From: Arachis hypogaea
Lineage: Eukaryota > Streptophyta > Magnoliopsida > Fabales > Fabaceae
Direction: 5' to 3'
Length of the DNA stretch: 64,000 bases
Assembly (NCBI RefSeq): GCF_003086295.3
Contig: NC_092053.1
Coordinates: 83,947,671 to 84,011,670 of the forward strand
The notes under the pieces are model-generated. The model did not search any database. It was not told the origin of the DNA and was given only the letters and a program-made list of their open reading frames with translations. Below are positions 1 through 9,617 of the stretch, piece after piece. Each line of letters starts with the position of its first letter. The stretch's first letter is position 1. Position numbers and translations under genes: made by a program.

Positions 1-1598
1 CATCTTTATTTCAATAAAAGTCACAAGTGGTTTCACATGTATTGAAAGGAGCTAAGTTTGGTGTTCCACACCAGAACAATTCAAGAGTGATGGTGTAATA
101 CTAAGTTTGGTGTTCCACTAAAGGACATTGGTTAGAATTACACCCCACTCCCAAAAGAACATTGCTAGCTCCATCCAACCAAGAGAAATCACTTAGGTGT
201 AGTTAAACTATAGGTGATCATTGCTTTGTTAATAACAAGATATGAGGGTCTCTGCATATATGCAATGTTGTGGGCAAAGAACTAAGTTTGGTGTTCACAC
301 ACCAAACTGAGTTCAAGAGGCACAAGCATACATATAAGCTAACTATGTCTCAAGTGCTTTGGGAACAAGCAACTTCCAGTGACCTTGTAGGAATCGTATA
401 AGGAAATGGTGCACCTTCATCCAAAGAAGCGAGGCAGCAAAAACTAGGAGGATGACAAAGAGAGAGGGGGACCAGAGATCATCACCCGAAGGTTGTATTG
501 TTACCTGATTCCATTGTACTTAGAATTGTTGAAAGTTGGAGTTCCGAATTGCACTTTTGATTTGTAGTTATTTGCAGTTGAACCTTTTTTTTAAAAAATT
601 CTGTCTTTTAAGTTTTTCCTTCTGAATAGGTCCATGATTACTGGTCTTTATGTCACTGCATCATTACTTCCCTTTCTTGTAAGCTTGTCCCTTTTTAAAT
701 CAAATGAAGAAGAGAATGATTGTTTTCGAAAGACCAGGGTAGAGTTCATATTGTTGAAGTGCATTCATGAATCTTTGGGGTAGTCATAAGTTAGCTAAGT
801 TGGTTCAACCACAAGGATTAAGAGGACAAATATCTATCCTGAATACTTTGCTTTGGATACACTCATGAGACTAAGTTAATAACAAGATCCTAAGAAGAGA
901 AACCGGAAAGAACAATGGAAGTGAAAAAACAAAAGAAAAAGAGTAAGCAATAAGGCTAGGCATCAATGGTTTTAAGCTTGAGGCAAGTGTCTGTGGTGCT
1001 CCTGTGTGAGGGATATGCTTGGATGAATAAGCTCTTAGGGGTGCCTTATCACTTGGTAACTTGGGTTAACTAACTCGGGATTATCAGCTGAAAGTCCACT
1101 ATCAAGAGTAACCTTCACTACAGAACACTTAGTAACCCAAAGAGGTGCTGGACACCAAGGTCTCAAGAAAAGAAAATAAATAAACTAAATGCCTGTAGTG
1201 TGTATGTATGGGGGATAGGCTTGAGGGAGTAAGTCCTTAGGGGTGTCTCAACACCTAGCACCTTGAACCAACTGGTTCGGGAGTGTTGGCTGAAAGCTTA
1301 TCTTAAAGAGTTGCCCTCTTACAGAGCACTTAGCCTAAATAACACAAACAACCCTTGTAATAACAATAAAAGGATCAATGAGTAAAAGTCTCATGGGATA
1401 TGAACAAAGTGGGTGTTTTAGGACAGGATGAAGGTCTGAAAGCCAGTAATGGAATGAACGTAAGTTGCTATGCATGAAACCACCATAAAATCAGTAATAT
1501 GACTTCCACAAGGATGACTCATTCCTCTGGATATTCATTTCATCATTCTCTTGTTCCAGTACTTGCTTAGGGACAAGCAAGCTTTAAGTTTGGTGTTG
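1..1598 (+). other. RE1 internal 3' non-coding region
   Basis: No convincing reading frame is seen. The phrase CTAAGTTTGGTGTTC recurs three times in the first 300 bases (about 53, 111, 281) and again as TTTAAGTTTGGTGTTG just before the LTR (1583-1598). Two diverged blocks (about 950-1140 and 1190-1340) repeat the same order of phrases: a variant of CTTAGGGGTG, then AACTxxTTCGGG, GGCTGAAAG and ACAGAnCACTTAG. Similar blocks lie before the 3' LTRs of RE5, RE14 and RE15. A hairpin at 1562-1581 (CTTGCTT, AAGCAAG) immediately precedes the polypurine-tract position. Confidence 0.6.
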
Positions 1599-1930
1599 TG
1601 ATGCCAGGGCATTTTGGCCAGTTTCACTGACCTTTTCTTTACTATTTTTAGGTTAGTTTCATGCATTTCTTTAGGAAATAAGCTAGTTTTGGGTAAATAT
1701 TCACTTATGCCTTGACTTAAGCATACATTGTGCATTTTACATGATTTCATGAGGATTTTGCATAAGTTTAGTGACAAATATTATGTTGCATTACTCATGA
1801 CTTGGACTAGAGCTTTGATGCACTTTGTTGCTTGATTTCAGGACCAAAAAGGAGCAAGAAAAGGGGAGGTAACTTGCAAAGATTAATGAGAAAACTGATT
1901 GCCAATAACACTCTCAAAAAGCTATCAATG

Positions 1931-2744
1931 CCCACGTTAGAGAGTCACGGTAACCAAGTTAACGTGAACTCTAACGTGGAGAAAAGAAGTTGAGCCAACG
2001 TTAGTGACACTCAACATTGTCACTAACGTTGGCACTTACTCATAAGTGGCCACGTTAGAAGCCACGTTAACCTAGTTAACGTGGCCTCTAACGTTAAGGG
2101 GGAGGGAGAGAAGCCAACGTTAGTGACACTCAACATTGTCACTAACGTTGGCCTATGGTGCTAAGTACCACGTTAACTCCCACGTTAACTTGGTTAACGT
2201 GGGAACTAACGTAGAGGATGAAGAGTTGTCGACAACGTTAGTGACACTCAACATTGTCACTAACGTTGAAGCAACCACACAACCCCCAAGAGTCACGTTA
2301 ACTTCCACGTTAACTTGGTTAACGTGGAAGCTAACGATGAGAAATGAAGGATGAGCCAACGTTAGTGACACTCAACATTGTCACTAACGTTGGGATGGCT
2401 AAAAGATGGCCACGTTAGAAGCCACCTTAACCTAGTTAACGTGGACTCTAACATGAGACCTAGGGGCACATTGGAACGTTAGTGAAAATGTTGAATGTCA
2501 CTAACGTTCTCGAAGGATGGCAAAGGCCACGTTAGAAGCCACGTTAACCTAGTTAACGTGAGCTTTAACGTGAAGCAAGAAGGGGCACACTGGAACGTTA
2601 GTGACAATGTTGAGTGTCACTAACGTTCTCGAAGGTTGACAAGGCAACGTTAAAAGCCACGTTAACCTAGTTAACATGGGTTTTAACGTAAGGCAAAAGG
2701 GGTGCATTGGAACGTTAGTGACAATGTTAAGTGTCACTAACGCT
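1931..2744 (+). repeat. Array of alternating hairpins, period near 119 bp
   Basis: Seven copies of hairpin type 1 (AACGTTAGTGACA, 8-nt loop, TGTCACTAACGTT) lie at 1994-2033, 2113-2152, 2233-2268, 2356-2393, 2475-2508, 2594-2627 and 2711-2744. Start-to-start spacing is 117-123 bp. Between them lie copies of type 2, a palindrome such as GCCACGTTAAC-CTA-GTTAACGTGGC (2061-2085). Some type 2 copies are enclosed in an outer repeat, for example CCACGTTAGAG at 1932 with CTCTAACGTGG at 1969. The first type 1 copy has a perfect 16-bp stem. Confidence 0.9.
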
Positions 2745-2923
2745 CCCGAACTTGGACTTTCACTAAATGATTAACACTCCTTACGCCCTGTGCTTAAGTC
2801 TCTGCCCACTCCGCACTTTCTCTCTGCAAGTAAAGTCAAGCCCAAATAAAGAAAGGAACTGCTTCAAACTCAAGATCCAAAGGCCCAAGACTTGAAGAGT
2901 GAACTAGAAGATGAGAAGAGTAG

Positions 2924-2931
2924 TATATATA
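2924..2931 (+). promoter_or_regulatory. TATA box of RE1 LTR
   Basis: TATATATAGG lies in the LTR downstream of the hairpin array. The RE4 LTR has the same sequence at the matching position (14679-14686, minus strand). This is the likely U3 promoter; transcription would begin about 30 bases downstream. Confidence 0.55.
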
Positions 2932-3803
2932 GGAGTAGCTTGAAATTGTAAAATAGTTCTGGAGGCTGAAGAACCACTCTTTGTATTTTACTCTCTTTGC
3001 AATTTCTAGTTTTATGATGTATTCTCCATCTTTGTTTCCATTTTCAAGAGCTATGAACAACTAAACCCCTTTCATTGGGTTAGGGAGCTCTATTGTAATT
3101 TGATGGATCAATACTAATTTTCATTGTTCTTCTTCTATCTTTCCTCTTGATTTTACTTGAAAGCTTTCGATCTTCATCCAATTGAGTAGTTATCTTGGAA
3201 GAGAAGCTATTCAAACTTGGATCTCTTTTGAACCTTGGAAGAGGAATGAAGAGATCAAGCTAAAAATGCTTTCTCATGCTAGACCAAATTGGGTTTGGAT
3301 GGGTATGTGACTGTAACCCTCTCAATACTTGGTTTGGGAAATGCATGTGGTATAATCAGTGACCATACTTCATCTCTTCTCATGAGCAATTGACCAAGGA
3401 ATTGGCTATTGATCAAGATTTGAGAGATTGAATTGCAAGGAATTGTAATTCAATCACTTAAGATTGCCAAGGAGATCAATGAGTGCATTGATTGAGGAAG
3501 AGATGAAAATGAACTTGATCCGGAGAATTGCAACATCTCCTAAGCCCAATGAACTCCCCATCTCTAATCTTACCCATTCTCTTTAATTTCTGCGATTTAC
3601 TTTTATGAGCAAATCCCCCATTCCCATTTATAATTCTGCAATTTATTTTCAGTCATTTACTTCCATTCCTTTAATTCTAGCATTTACTTTTATGTTATTT
3701 ACATTCCCGCCACTTTATTTTCTGCAACTCTCAACCCAATTTCTGGATTCGCTCAACTAGAACATTCTTCTAATTAAAGTTGCTTGATCAATCAATCCTT
3801 GGG

Positions 3804-3866
3804 GGATTCGACCTCACTCTATTGTGAGTTTTTACTTGACAACAACTTCGGTACACTTGCCGAAGG
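3804..3866 (+). other. LTR two-hairpin module (RE1 copy)
   Basis: After GGGATTCGAC comes hairpin 1 (CTCAC 3813-3817, loop TCTATT, GTGAG 3824-3828), the linker TTTACTTG, then hairpin 2 (CTTCGG 3846-3851, loop TACACTTG, CCGAAG 3860-3865). The same order with different but still paired stems is found in the FIDEL-like LTRs and in RE15. The other copies are at about 11107-11163, 13735-13795, 16595-16646, 25648-25702, 26773-26827, 28170-28224, 29580-29637, 43655-43711, 54125-54181 and 58706-58762. The function is unknown; the place fits R/U5 of the RNA. Confidence 0.75.
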
Positions 3867-5189
3867 AAGATTTGTTGAGAGACAAGTTTTCCCCGCATCA
3901 GTAAAATCAATTCATTAAGGAATGAACCACTCGAAAGGCTTTCAACAATAAAATCAAGGAGGCATCAATGTCACAAGTCGAGAGAAATGTGGAAAACCTT
4001 GTTGTCTATGTGACTTAGTGCAAATTGTGCATGAATAATGCGAAGTAAACCAGCCTCACAGATCAAAAATCTTCACTTGTGTGTTGATGTAAAAGAGGCA
4101 TGAGACTTTAAAAGAATTACAAGCAATGGTCAATCGAAAAGCTTGCTCACTATGCAATGCAAAAAAGCAAATCAGCATGTATAACAAACAAGAATATGTA
4201 AAGCATGACCAAAGAACTTGTTCTTTAGGAGTTTCATAAACCATTTAGGCAACAGCACTCTAATTGAGCAGAATTCATCAACTAGGGGCTATTTCATTCA
4301 TCAAACAAGATTAACACCAAAAACTGTGGTTAATGAAAATCCGGCAGTATATCAGCAGTAAAATGGCTAATTCCCAAATTTAAACAGTCGCACCAGATTC
4401 CATATGGATTCATTAAGGAATCAGAAATACAGAAATCGGGTCTGAATCCATATGAATGGGTGAACAAGCCAATAATGCAGCACAACAGTAGCAAGCAGAG
4501 CAACAGAAAATATTTCAACTAAATCAGCTAAGAAGCAATCATGAACAAGTGAGCAGCCAATATCCATGAGTAAAGCAACATTTAATAACAGCAGCCAAGT
4601 AAAGGTAATGCTTGAATGGAAACAACAATGAAACAGAGTGGTTCCCTACAGCAAAGGAAATTCAAACAATGCCTAAATCCACTACTCAGCCCAGATTCGC
4701 TAACCACCTAATTCAAACTAAACTAACTAACTACGTTGATTCTAACTACACTAACATAATTAACAATAACCAGAAAAATGCAACAAAACAGGGGAGGTGT
4801 GGAACCTGGTTGCAGAGAAAGAGAAGAGGCAGAACGGGGAAGAAAAAAGTGAAGTGGAGTAATGAGATGGAGAACCGGTCACAACGGCGGCCGCGGCGGT
4901 GCTGGTTGCGCAGAGGCAGCGAGAAGCAGAGAGCAGAGGGGCAGTGAAAGAGAAAAGAAAGAAAAATGAGAGAAGAGGGAAAAGACGGCACGGTGGTGGT
5001 AGTCGGCGGCAGCGATGGAATTCGGGTGCTCGCCGGAGGTGATGGTCACTACGAGAAGTTTGCTGGCGGGGGGGGGGGGAAAGGTGTCGAATGGTGGGAG
5101 AAAGAAAATGGAACGTTGCTGGTGGAAAGGTTGTGATGCACGAATGCGCTAGGGCTTCACGTCTCTGGGGTAAGTGAAAATTCGAATCC

Positions 5190-5640
5190 ACGCGTGCGTG
5201 CACTGTGCGCGTTCGCGTGAGTGGAAGAAATGGAAGAACGGCGCGGGAGCACCATACGCGCTTACACGTAGATGAAGGAGTCGGAATGAACGCGGACGCG
5301 CAAGGTGCGCGTCGGCGCGGATGTGCTGGGCTAAAGGCACAAAAGAGGCCCAGAGTTGGCACAACTCTCGGGTCCTTTAGCCTGGATGATGTTAAGACGC
5401 ATCGACGCGCACGCGCATTGTGCGCGTTCGCGTGGGTGGCTTGAGCTTATTGGATGGGCACGGAGGCGTATAGTACGCCAACGCGTGGACGGCGAAGTAG
5501 AGAGTGGCGTGGACGCGTACAGCGTGCGCCCGCGTGGGTTGAGGCACAGAGTTGGCCCAAAAGTGGCACAACTCTCTGGTTTTTGGCCCAGGAAACTAAA
5601 ATGTGCAGCCGACGCGCGCGCGCACTTTGCGCTTGCGCGT
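5190..5640 (-). repeat. GC-rich palindrome array of RE2 (internal copy)
   Basis: There are several dyad units built from GACGCG, GCGCA, TGCGCG and GCGT blocks, for example near 5398-5432 and 5610-5640. They are separated by a GAGAGTTGTGCC-like phrase that also separates the units of RE13. The same unit type occurs in the RE2 LTR at about 9166-9290. Confidence 0.75.
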
Positions 5641-5667
5641 GGCTTGCTCTTCTCTCTCTCTTTTTTT

Positions 5668-5689
5668 TTATTATTATTATTATTATTAT
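5668..5689 (+). repeat. (TTA)n microsatellite
   Basis: About seven TTA units follow a CT-rich and T-rich run. Confidence 0.9.
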
Positions 5690-6039
5690 GAGCATCAAAA
5701 GACCTCATAACGTTCCATCCTTTTCTAAAACTCTAGCTAAGGTGTAAAATTAAGCACATTTTGAGATATAGGGGCCTTTTCAAACAACTTGAGAAAACTT
5801 GCAATTCAAGCAAAAACTCAATTCAAAAATAAATTCATCCCTTATTAAAGCATAGAATGCATAAACACCTTAGTAAACAAAGGAAAATATACCAAGAGGT
5901 AAAGAAACTATATACAATGAAACCCAATGCATTCATTCATTATATCTACAAGGGAATGGAAAGAGTTTACCATGGTGGGGTGTCTCCCACCAAGCACTTT
6001 TAGTTTAAGTCCTTAAGTTGGACCTTGGGATGCTCCTTG

Positions 6040-7907
6040 TCAAGGTGGCTTATGCTTGTATCCATCCTTGAACCTCCAAAAGTGCTTGTCCTTCAATCGG
6101 TTGTCAAGAGTTCCAACCTTCTTCATTAAGCTTTGGTGAGGTTCTCTCCAAGACGTGAGCTCCCGAGAAAGATTATCATAGGATACACCAGGATCCCATA
6201 TCTTGTCCACGCACCCATCTTCTAGTTGATTATCTTGACTTTGTCCGGGCGGCGAGAAAATAGAATTCTCATGGAAGCACCACACTACTCTCCTAGACCC
6301 ATTTAATTCAGCATTACACCACTCCATGCTCTCTAATTCCGAGCTTCCCACCATAATGAGCCTAGATTTAGAACGCCAACCACTAAACATCCTCCTTTTT
6401 CGCTTGATTCCACAAAGCGCCCTAAGTTGGCCATCCGTTTCAAGCAAACCATACTCAAGTGGGATAACACAGCTACGAGTTAGAAGTTTTACCCACTCAA
6501 ATGGAGGATCGGATGACGAACTAGGTAGAGGAATTCCCAAAGATCGTGATAAAGCATGCTCTACTCCCGTCCATCCTCTTCTAGAGGCTTCCACCACTTG
6601 GTGAGGTTCTTCAAGTTCCCCCTCATGCCAAGCTTCCTTAGATTCACCTTCTTCTTCACCAATTTCTTCTATTTCTTCCCATCGCTCTCATCGTAGATAG
6701 GAGGTCTAGTGAAGTCTACCTCATCATCAAGTCTAAGCCAATTGAGGAAGGATTCTTCAAACTCAAAAGGATCATATGTTGATTCAGAATCATCATAGGT
6801 AGGAAGGTTTGTTGCTTGGTGTACTTCCTCTAGTTCTATACTTGCATTAGGCTTTGGGGGTTGTAAGCCCTCTTCAACCTTGCTTTCCAATGTACTGGGG
6901 GAGGGTTCAACAGGATCGTTAAGGGAGTTGATCGAAGTGGGCAAAAAATTATTAGAGATGGAATCCACTTCTTTATCAACTTCCTTCAACTCGTTGTTTA
7001 CTCCTACGACATTGCTCTTTCCTCTGATATCCCCTCCACATTCCTTGGAGGAATTTTCCTTGACTTGGGATTCCTTTATGTACTCAATATATCCTAAACA
7101 TCCATCCACCACTTCCTTTTGTTTGCTAGTCTCTATCTTCTCCTCTTGTTGCGGTTCTTGCCTCAATTCTTCTTCCTCACCATGGAGTTCCATGTTCAAA
7201 TCCTCACTAAGCTCCTTGGTCATTTCTCCACATCCAACGATGGAAGTATTTATGGTGCACGAGCTTAGGTGAGATGTTAGGTGACTCACGGCTTCTACTA
7301 TGCCGGCCACCCTTACTCTTAACTCCTTGAACTTGGTTTCGTCTTATTCTTGGCGTCTTAGAATACGAGATTCAAGGTCTCTCAGTTCTAACATGAAGGC
7401 TTCGTCAGGAGATGGTGTTAGAAGAGAAAATTCATCAGTTAGGGAAGAATTGTTATAACCGGAAGGTGGTTTATGTTGGTGAAGATCTTGGGGTGGTGTA
7501 TGTGGAATTTGTGGTTCTTGAGAGTATTGGTATTGGGATGGTGGTTGTTCTACATGTAGTTCTAATGGTGGTTGATATGGTGTGTGTAAGTTATGGTCAT
7601 ATGGAGGCGAATGATGGTATGAGGCTTGTGAGTATGACGTGTGGCTATGTTGAGGATATGTCTCATAGGCATATGGTGGTGGTTCTTGGAAGTCACAAGG
7701 GAATTCACCATAGCTTGTAAATTGATATGCATCATAGAACGGCTCTTCTTCATAGTGCATTGGTGGAGGTTGTTGCGATGGAGGTTGATCAAGTGTTTGA
7801 GGCTTCTCCCACCTTTGATCTCCAATTCCTTGATGTGTATCCTCGTTGAAGCTTTCATCTCCTACAACATAGTTTGAGCTACACTCATAGCCAAAGTGAG
7901 AATTCAT
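6040..7907 (-). pseudogene. RE2 long ORF, gag-position protein of unknown function
   Basis: The first in-frame ATG after the leader is at 7907 (protein start MNSHFGYE). One frame runs to 6669 with a single TAA at 7346-7344. The remainder (6680-6040) is in another frame, so there is one nonsense codon and one frameshift in about 620 codons. The N-terminal third is rich in Pro, Gln, His and Tyr. A short helix-prone stretch follows (LELRDLESRILRRQE), then an acidic region (EEFEESFLNWLRLDDE). The C-terminal third is basic and Trp-rich (KRKRRMFSGWRSKSRL, WCFHENSIFSPPG). There is no zinc knuckle, protease or RT motif. The position just after the primer site suggests a gag-like role, but I do not recognise the fold. 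Confidence 0.6.
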
Positions 7908-8048
7908 AGTGATGTGGAAAATAAAAAAAACAAAGAGCGATAAGAAATGAGGAATGCTAAATCCTAAAATTAGCAAAAATCGACAAATAAACCAAAGATA
8001 AAGCTATTCACAATATTTACAATAGTCAATAGCATAGCACCATTGGCT

Positions 8049-8065
8049 CCCCGGCAACGGCGCCA
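8049..8065 (-). other. Primer-binding site, tRNA-Asp, RE2
   Basis: The minus strand reads TGGCGCCGTTGCCGGGG, an exact complement of the 3' end of plant tRNA-Asp(GTC) including the CCA. It lies 6 bases inside the 5' LTR. Confidence 0.9.
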
Positions 8066-8071
8066 TTAATT

Positions 8072-9583
8072 TGGTAGGAGGAGAGAGGTGATAATATCGT
8101 TGTCGGTAAGGAATTCCACAAGGTATTTACGTTACAAGTATAGCTCCAAACCAACAAACAACTCTCCCTATCAAATTAGAGTATCGAGTTCTGTCACTAG
8201 TAACAAACCCCAAATGAATTTATAACCGGAGTATTTGGACTCCGGGTCGTCTCCCAAAAGGGGGTTTTGTTTATAAGATGGTAAGAAAATAAGTAAATTA
8301 AGTGAGTAAGCAAGGAAGGTAAATGAAGGGACTCTTGGCTAAGAATTGGGTACTTAAGATCACAATCCTAGTTAATTCCAATTATTGACGATTATGAGAG
8401 GCCAACCCATTAAGTCTACTTCTCGAAGCCTTAAGTACGTAATATTTACTCCTAGACTGGAAGTATGTCAAATAGGCCTAATCACATCCACCCATAAGTC
8501 CTAAACTCCCCACTAGTTGGTTTAGTAGTGGATAGCGTCAATGGGCTTCAAATTGATCACACCGGGTTCTCAAATCACCAATTCCATGGTATCAAAAACT
8601 CAAGATCACTTAAGTCCCTTGTCCTAGACCAAGAGTTGAAAAAACTACTCAAGAACTAAAGAAAATATTTCATCAAACACCTAGAATGCAATAAAGCTTG
8701 TCATCATAACTTGCAAGGACACTAAAATCTACCGCTATTAATTGAAAGAAAAGTAAACTCATAACTCAAATCAACATCAATTTAAGAGATATCAACATTA
8801 AAATTGTACTAAATGTAAACAAATCCAACATGAGATCATGAATGTAAAAGAGAGCATAAAAGTAAAATCAACACTACAAATCATGAGAATCAAGGTGTAG
8901 AAGTAAGAGATCATAAAAGAAATGAGATGAGAACATGTAATTAAACCTAAATCTAGAAGAGATTAACCTAACCTAATTCTAGAGAGAAGAGGGAGCTTCT
9001 CTCTCTAGAAACTAACCTACATGATGCTATACCTACGACTAAGTGCTCCTCCTTTGCTTGGACTTCAATTCTGCATGAAATACACTCAGAAACCAGTTGA
9101 ATTTGGGCTTGGGCAGCTCAAAAATTGCCCCTAGCATTTTGCCATTAAGTGGGCCAAGTACGAGTATTGGCGCGTGCGCGCCATATGCGCGTGCGCGTCG
9201 ATTGGCAAATCCCCATCCGCGTGGAAGCGGCATGTATGCGTGCGCGTCCTTGTGAGAGACCACTTTTGCGCGTGCGCGTCCATTGGTTCCTTCCAAATCT
9301 TTGTTTCCTCATGCATTCTCCTCCTTGCATGCTTTTCTCCTCATTTCTTCCATCCGATAATTGCCTAATGAACCTGAAATTACTTAACAAACACATCAAG
9401 GCATCGAATGGAATTAAGGTGGGTTAGAATCACCAATTTAAGGCCTAAAAAGCATGTTTTTACAATTAAGCATAATTTAAGGGAGAATTACAAAACCATG
9501 CTGCTTTATTGGATAAATGTGGAAAAAGGTGGATAAATCCCCCAAAATAAGCACAAGATAAACCATGAAATTGGGGTTTATCA
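8072..9583 (-). repeat. RE2 5' LTR
   Basis: This 1512-bp LTR starts (minus strand) TGATAAACCCCAATTTC at 9583 and ends CTACCA at 8072. It carries the GCGCGTGCGCG palindrome array at about 9166-9290. Near its end is a perfect 7-bp hairpin, CCGGAGT/ACTCCGG (8226-8245), in the position of hairpin 1 of other LTRs. Confidence 0.85.
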
Positions 9584-9617
9584 CTTGGGGACAAGCAACA
9601 ATTTAAGTTTGGTGTTG

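Larger units (their letters stand above)
1..3900 (+). mobile_element. RE1: 3' part of an LTR retrotransposon (Athila-like)
   Basis: The window opens inside an element whose 3' LTR ends at 3900. The LTR is the same family as the reverse-oriented LTR at 13700-16197: both share terminal sequence, the alternating hairpin arrays and the GGGATTCGACC-hairpin module near the end. Bases 1-1598 are the non-coding 3' internal part, so the pol genes lie to the left of the window. The right flank (3901 onward) is RE2 sequence, so RE1 is inferred to have inserted into RE2. The 5-bp target duplication should start at 3901 (GTAAA), but the partner lies outside the window. Confidence 0.75.
1599..3900 (+). repeat. 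RE1 3' LTR
   Basis: The LTR is 2302 bp, starts TGATGCCAGGG and ends CCCCGCATCA, giving the usual TG...CA ends. It contains a hairpin array (1931-2744), a TATATATA box (2924-2931) and a two-hairpin module close to the end (3804-3866). A 2498-bp relative lies in reverse at 13700-16197. No reading frame of note is present. Confidence 0.85.
3901..6039 (-). other. RE2 spacer after the ORF
   Basis: This corresponds in layout to the RE13 spacer between pol and ORF3 (39039-40643). On the minus strand it begins with a GTGTCTCCCACCATGG phrase near 5970-5990, then has a GC-rich palindrome array (about 5640-5190). A stretch resembling plant 5' leader sequence follows, with GCGAGCACC and CCGCC repeats (about 5060-4870), then AT-rich sequence. 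An 11-G run lies near 5069. Open frames here are by-products of GC-rich repeats; no ORF3 is recognised. Confidence 0.6.
3901..9583 (-). mobile_element. RE2: non-autonomous LTR retrotransposon, 3' end missing
   Basis: Read on the minus strand, the order is 5' LTR (9583-8072), a perfect tRNA-Asp primer site (8065-8049), one long broken ORF (7907-6040) and a spacer with GC-rich palindromes (about 5640-5140). No protease, RT or integrase motifs are present. The LTR start (TGATAAACCCCAATTTC) and the GGGGTG-TCTCCCACCA phrase after the ORF resemble RE13, so RE2 is probably a non-autonomous partner of an RE13-like family. Its 3' LTR is not in the window, because RE1 adjoins at 3900. Confidence 0.75.

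Noticed and set aside
2136..2737. Short ORFs rich in Thr, Leu and Val on both strands
   Set aside because: They are translations of the hairpin array.
1931..2744. A CRISPR array
   Set aside because: The repeats alternate, the spacers are related palindromes, there are no cas genes, and the setting is a plant LTR.
4746..5747. Many overlapping open frames of 70-200 codons on both strands
   Set aside because: They lie in GC-rich palindromic repeats and a leader-like stretch; the open frames come from base composition and have no recognisable domains.
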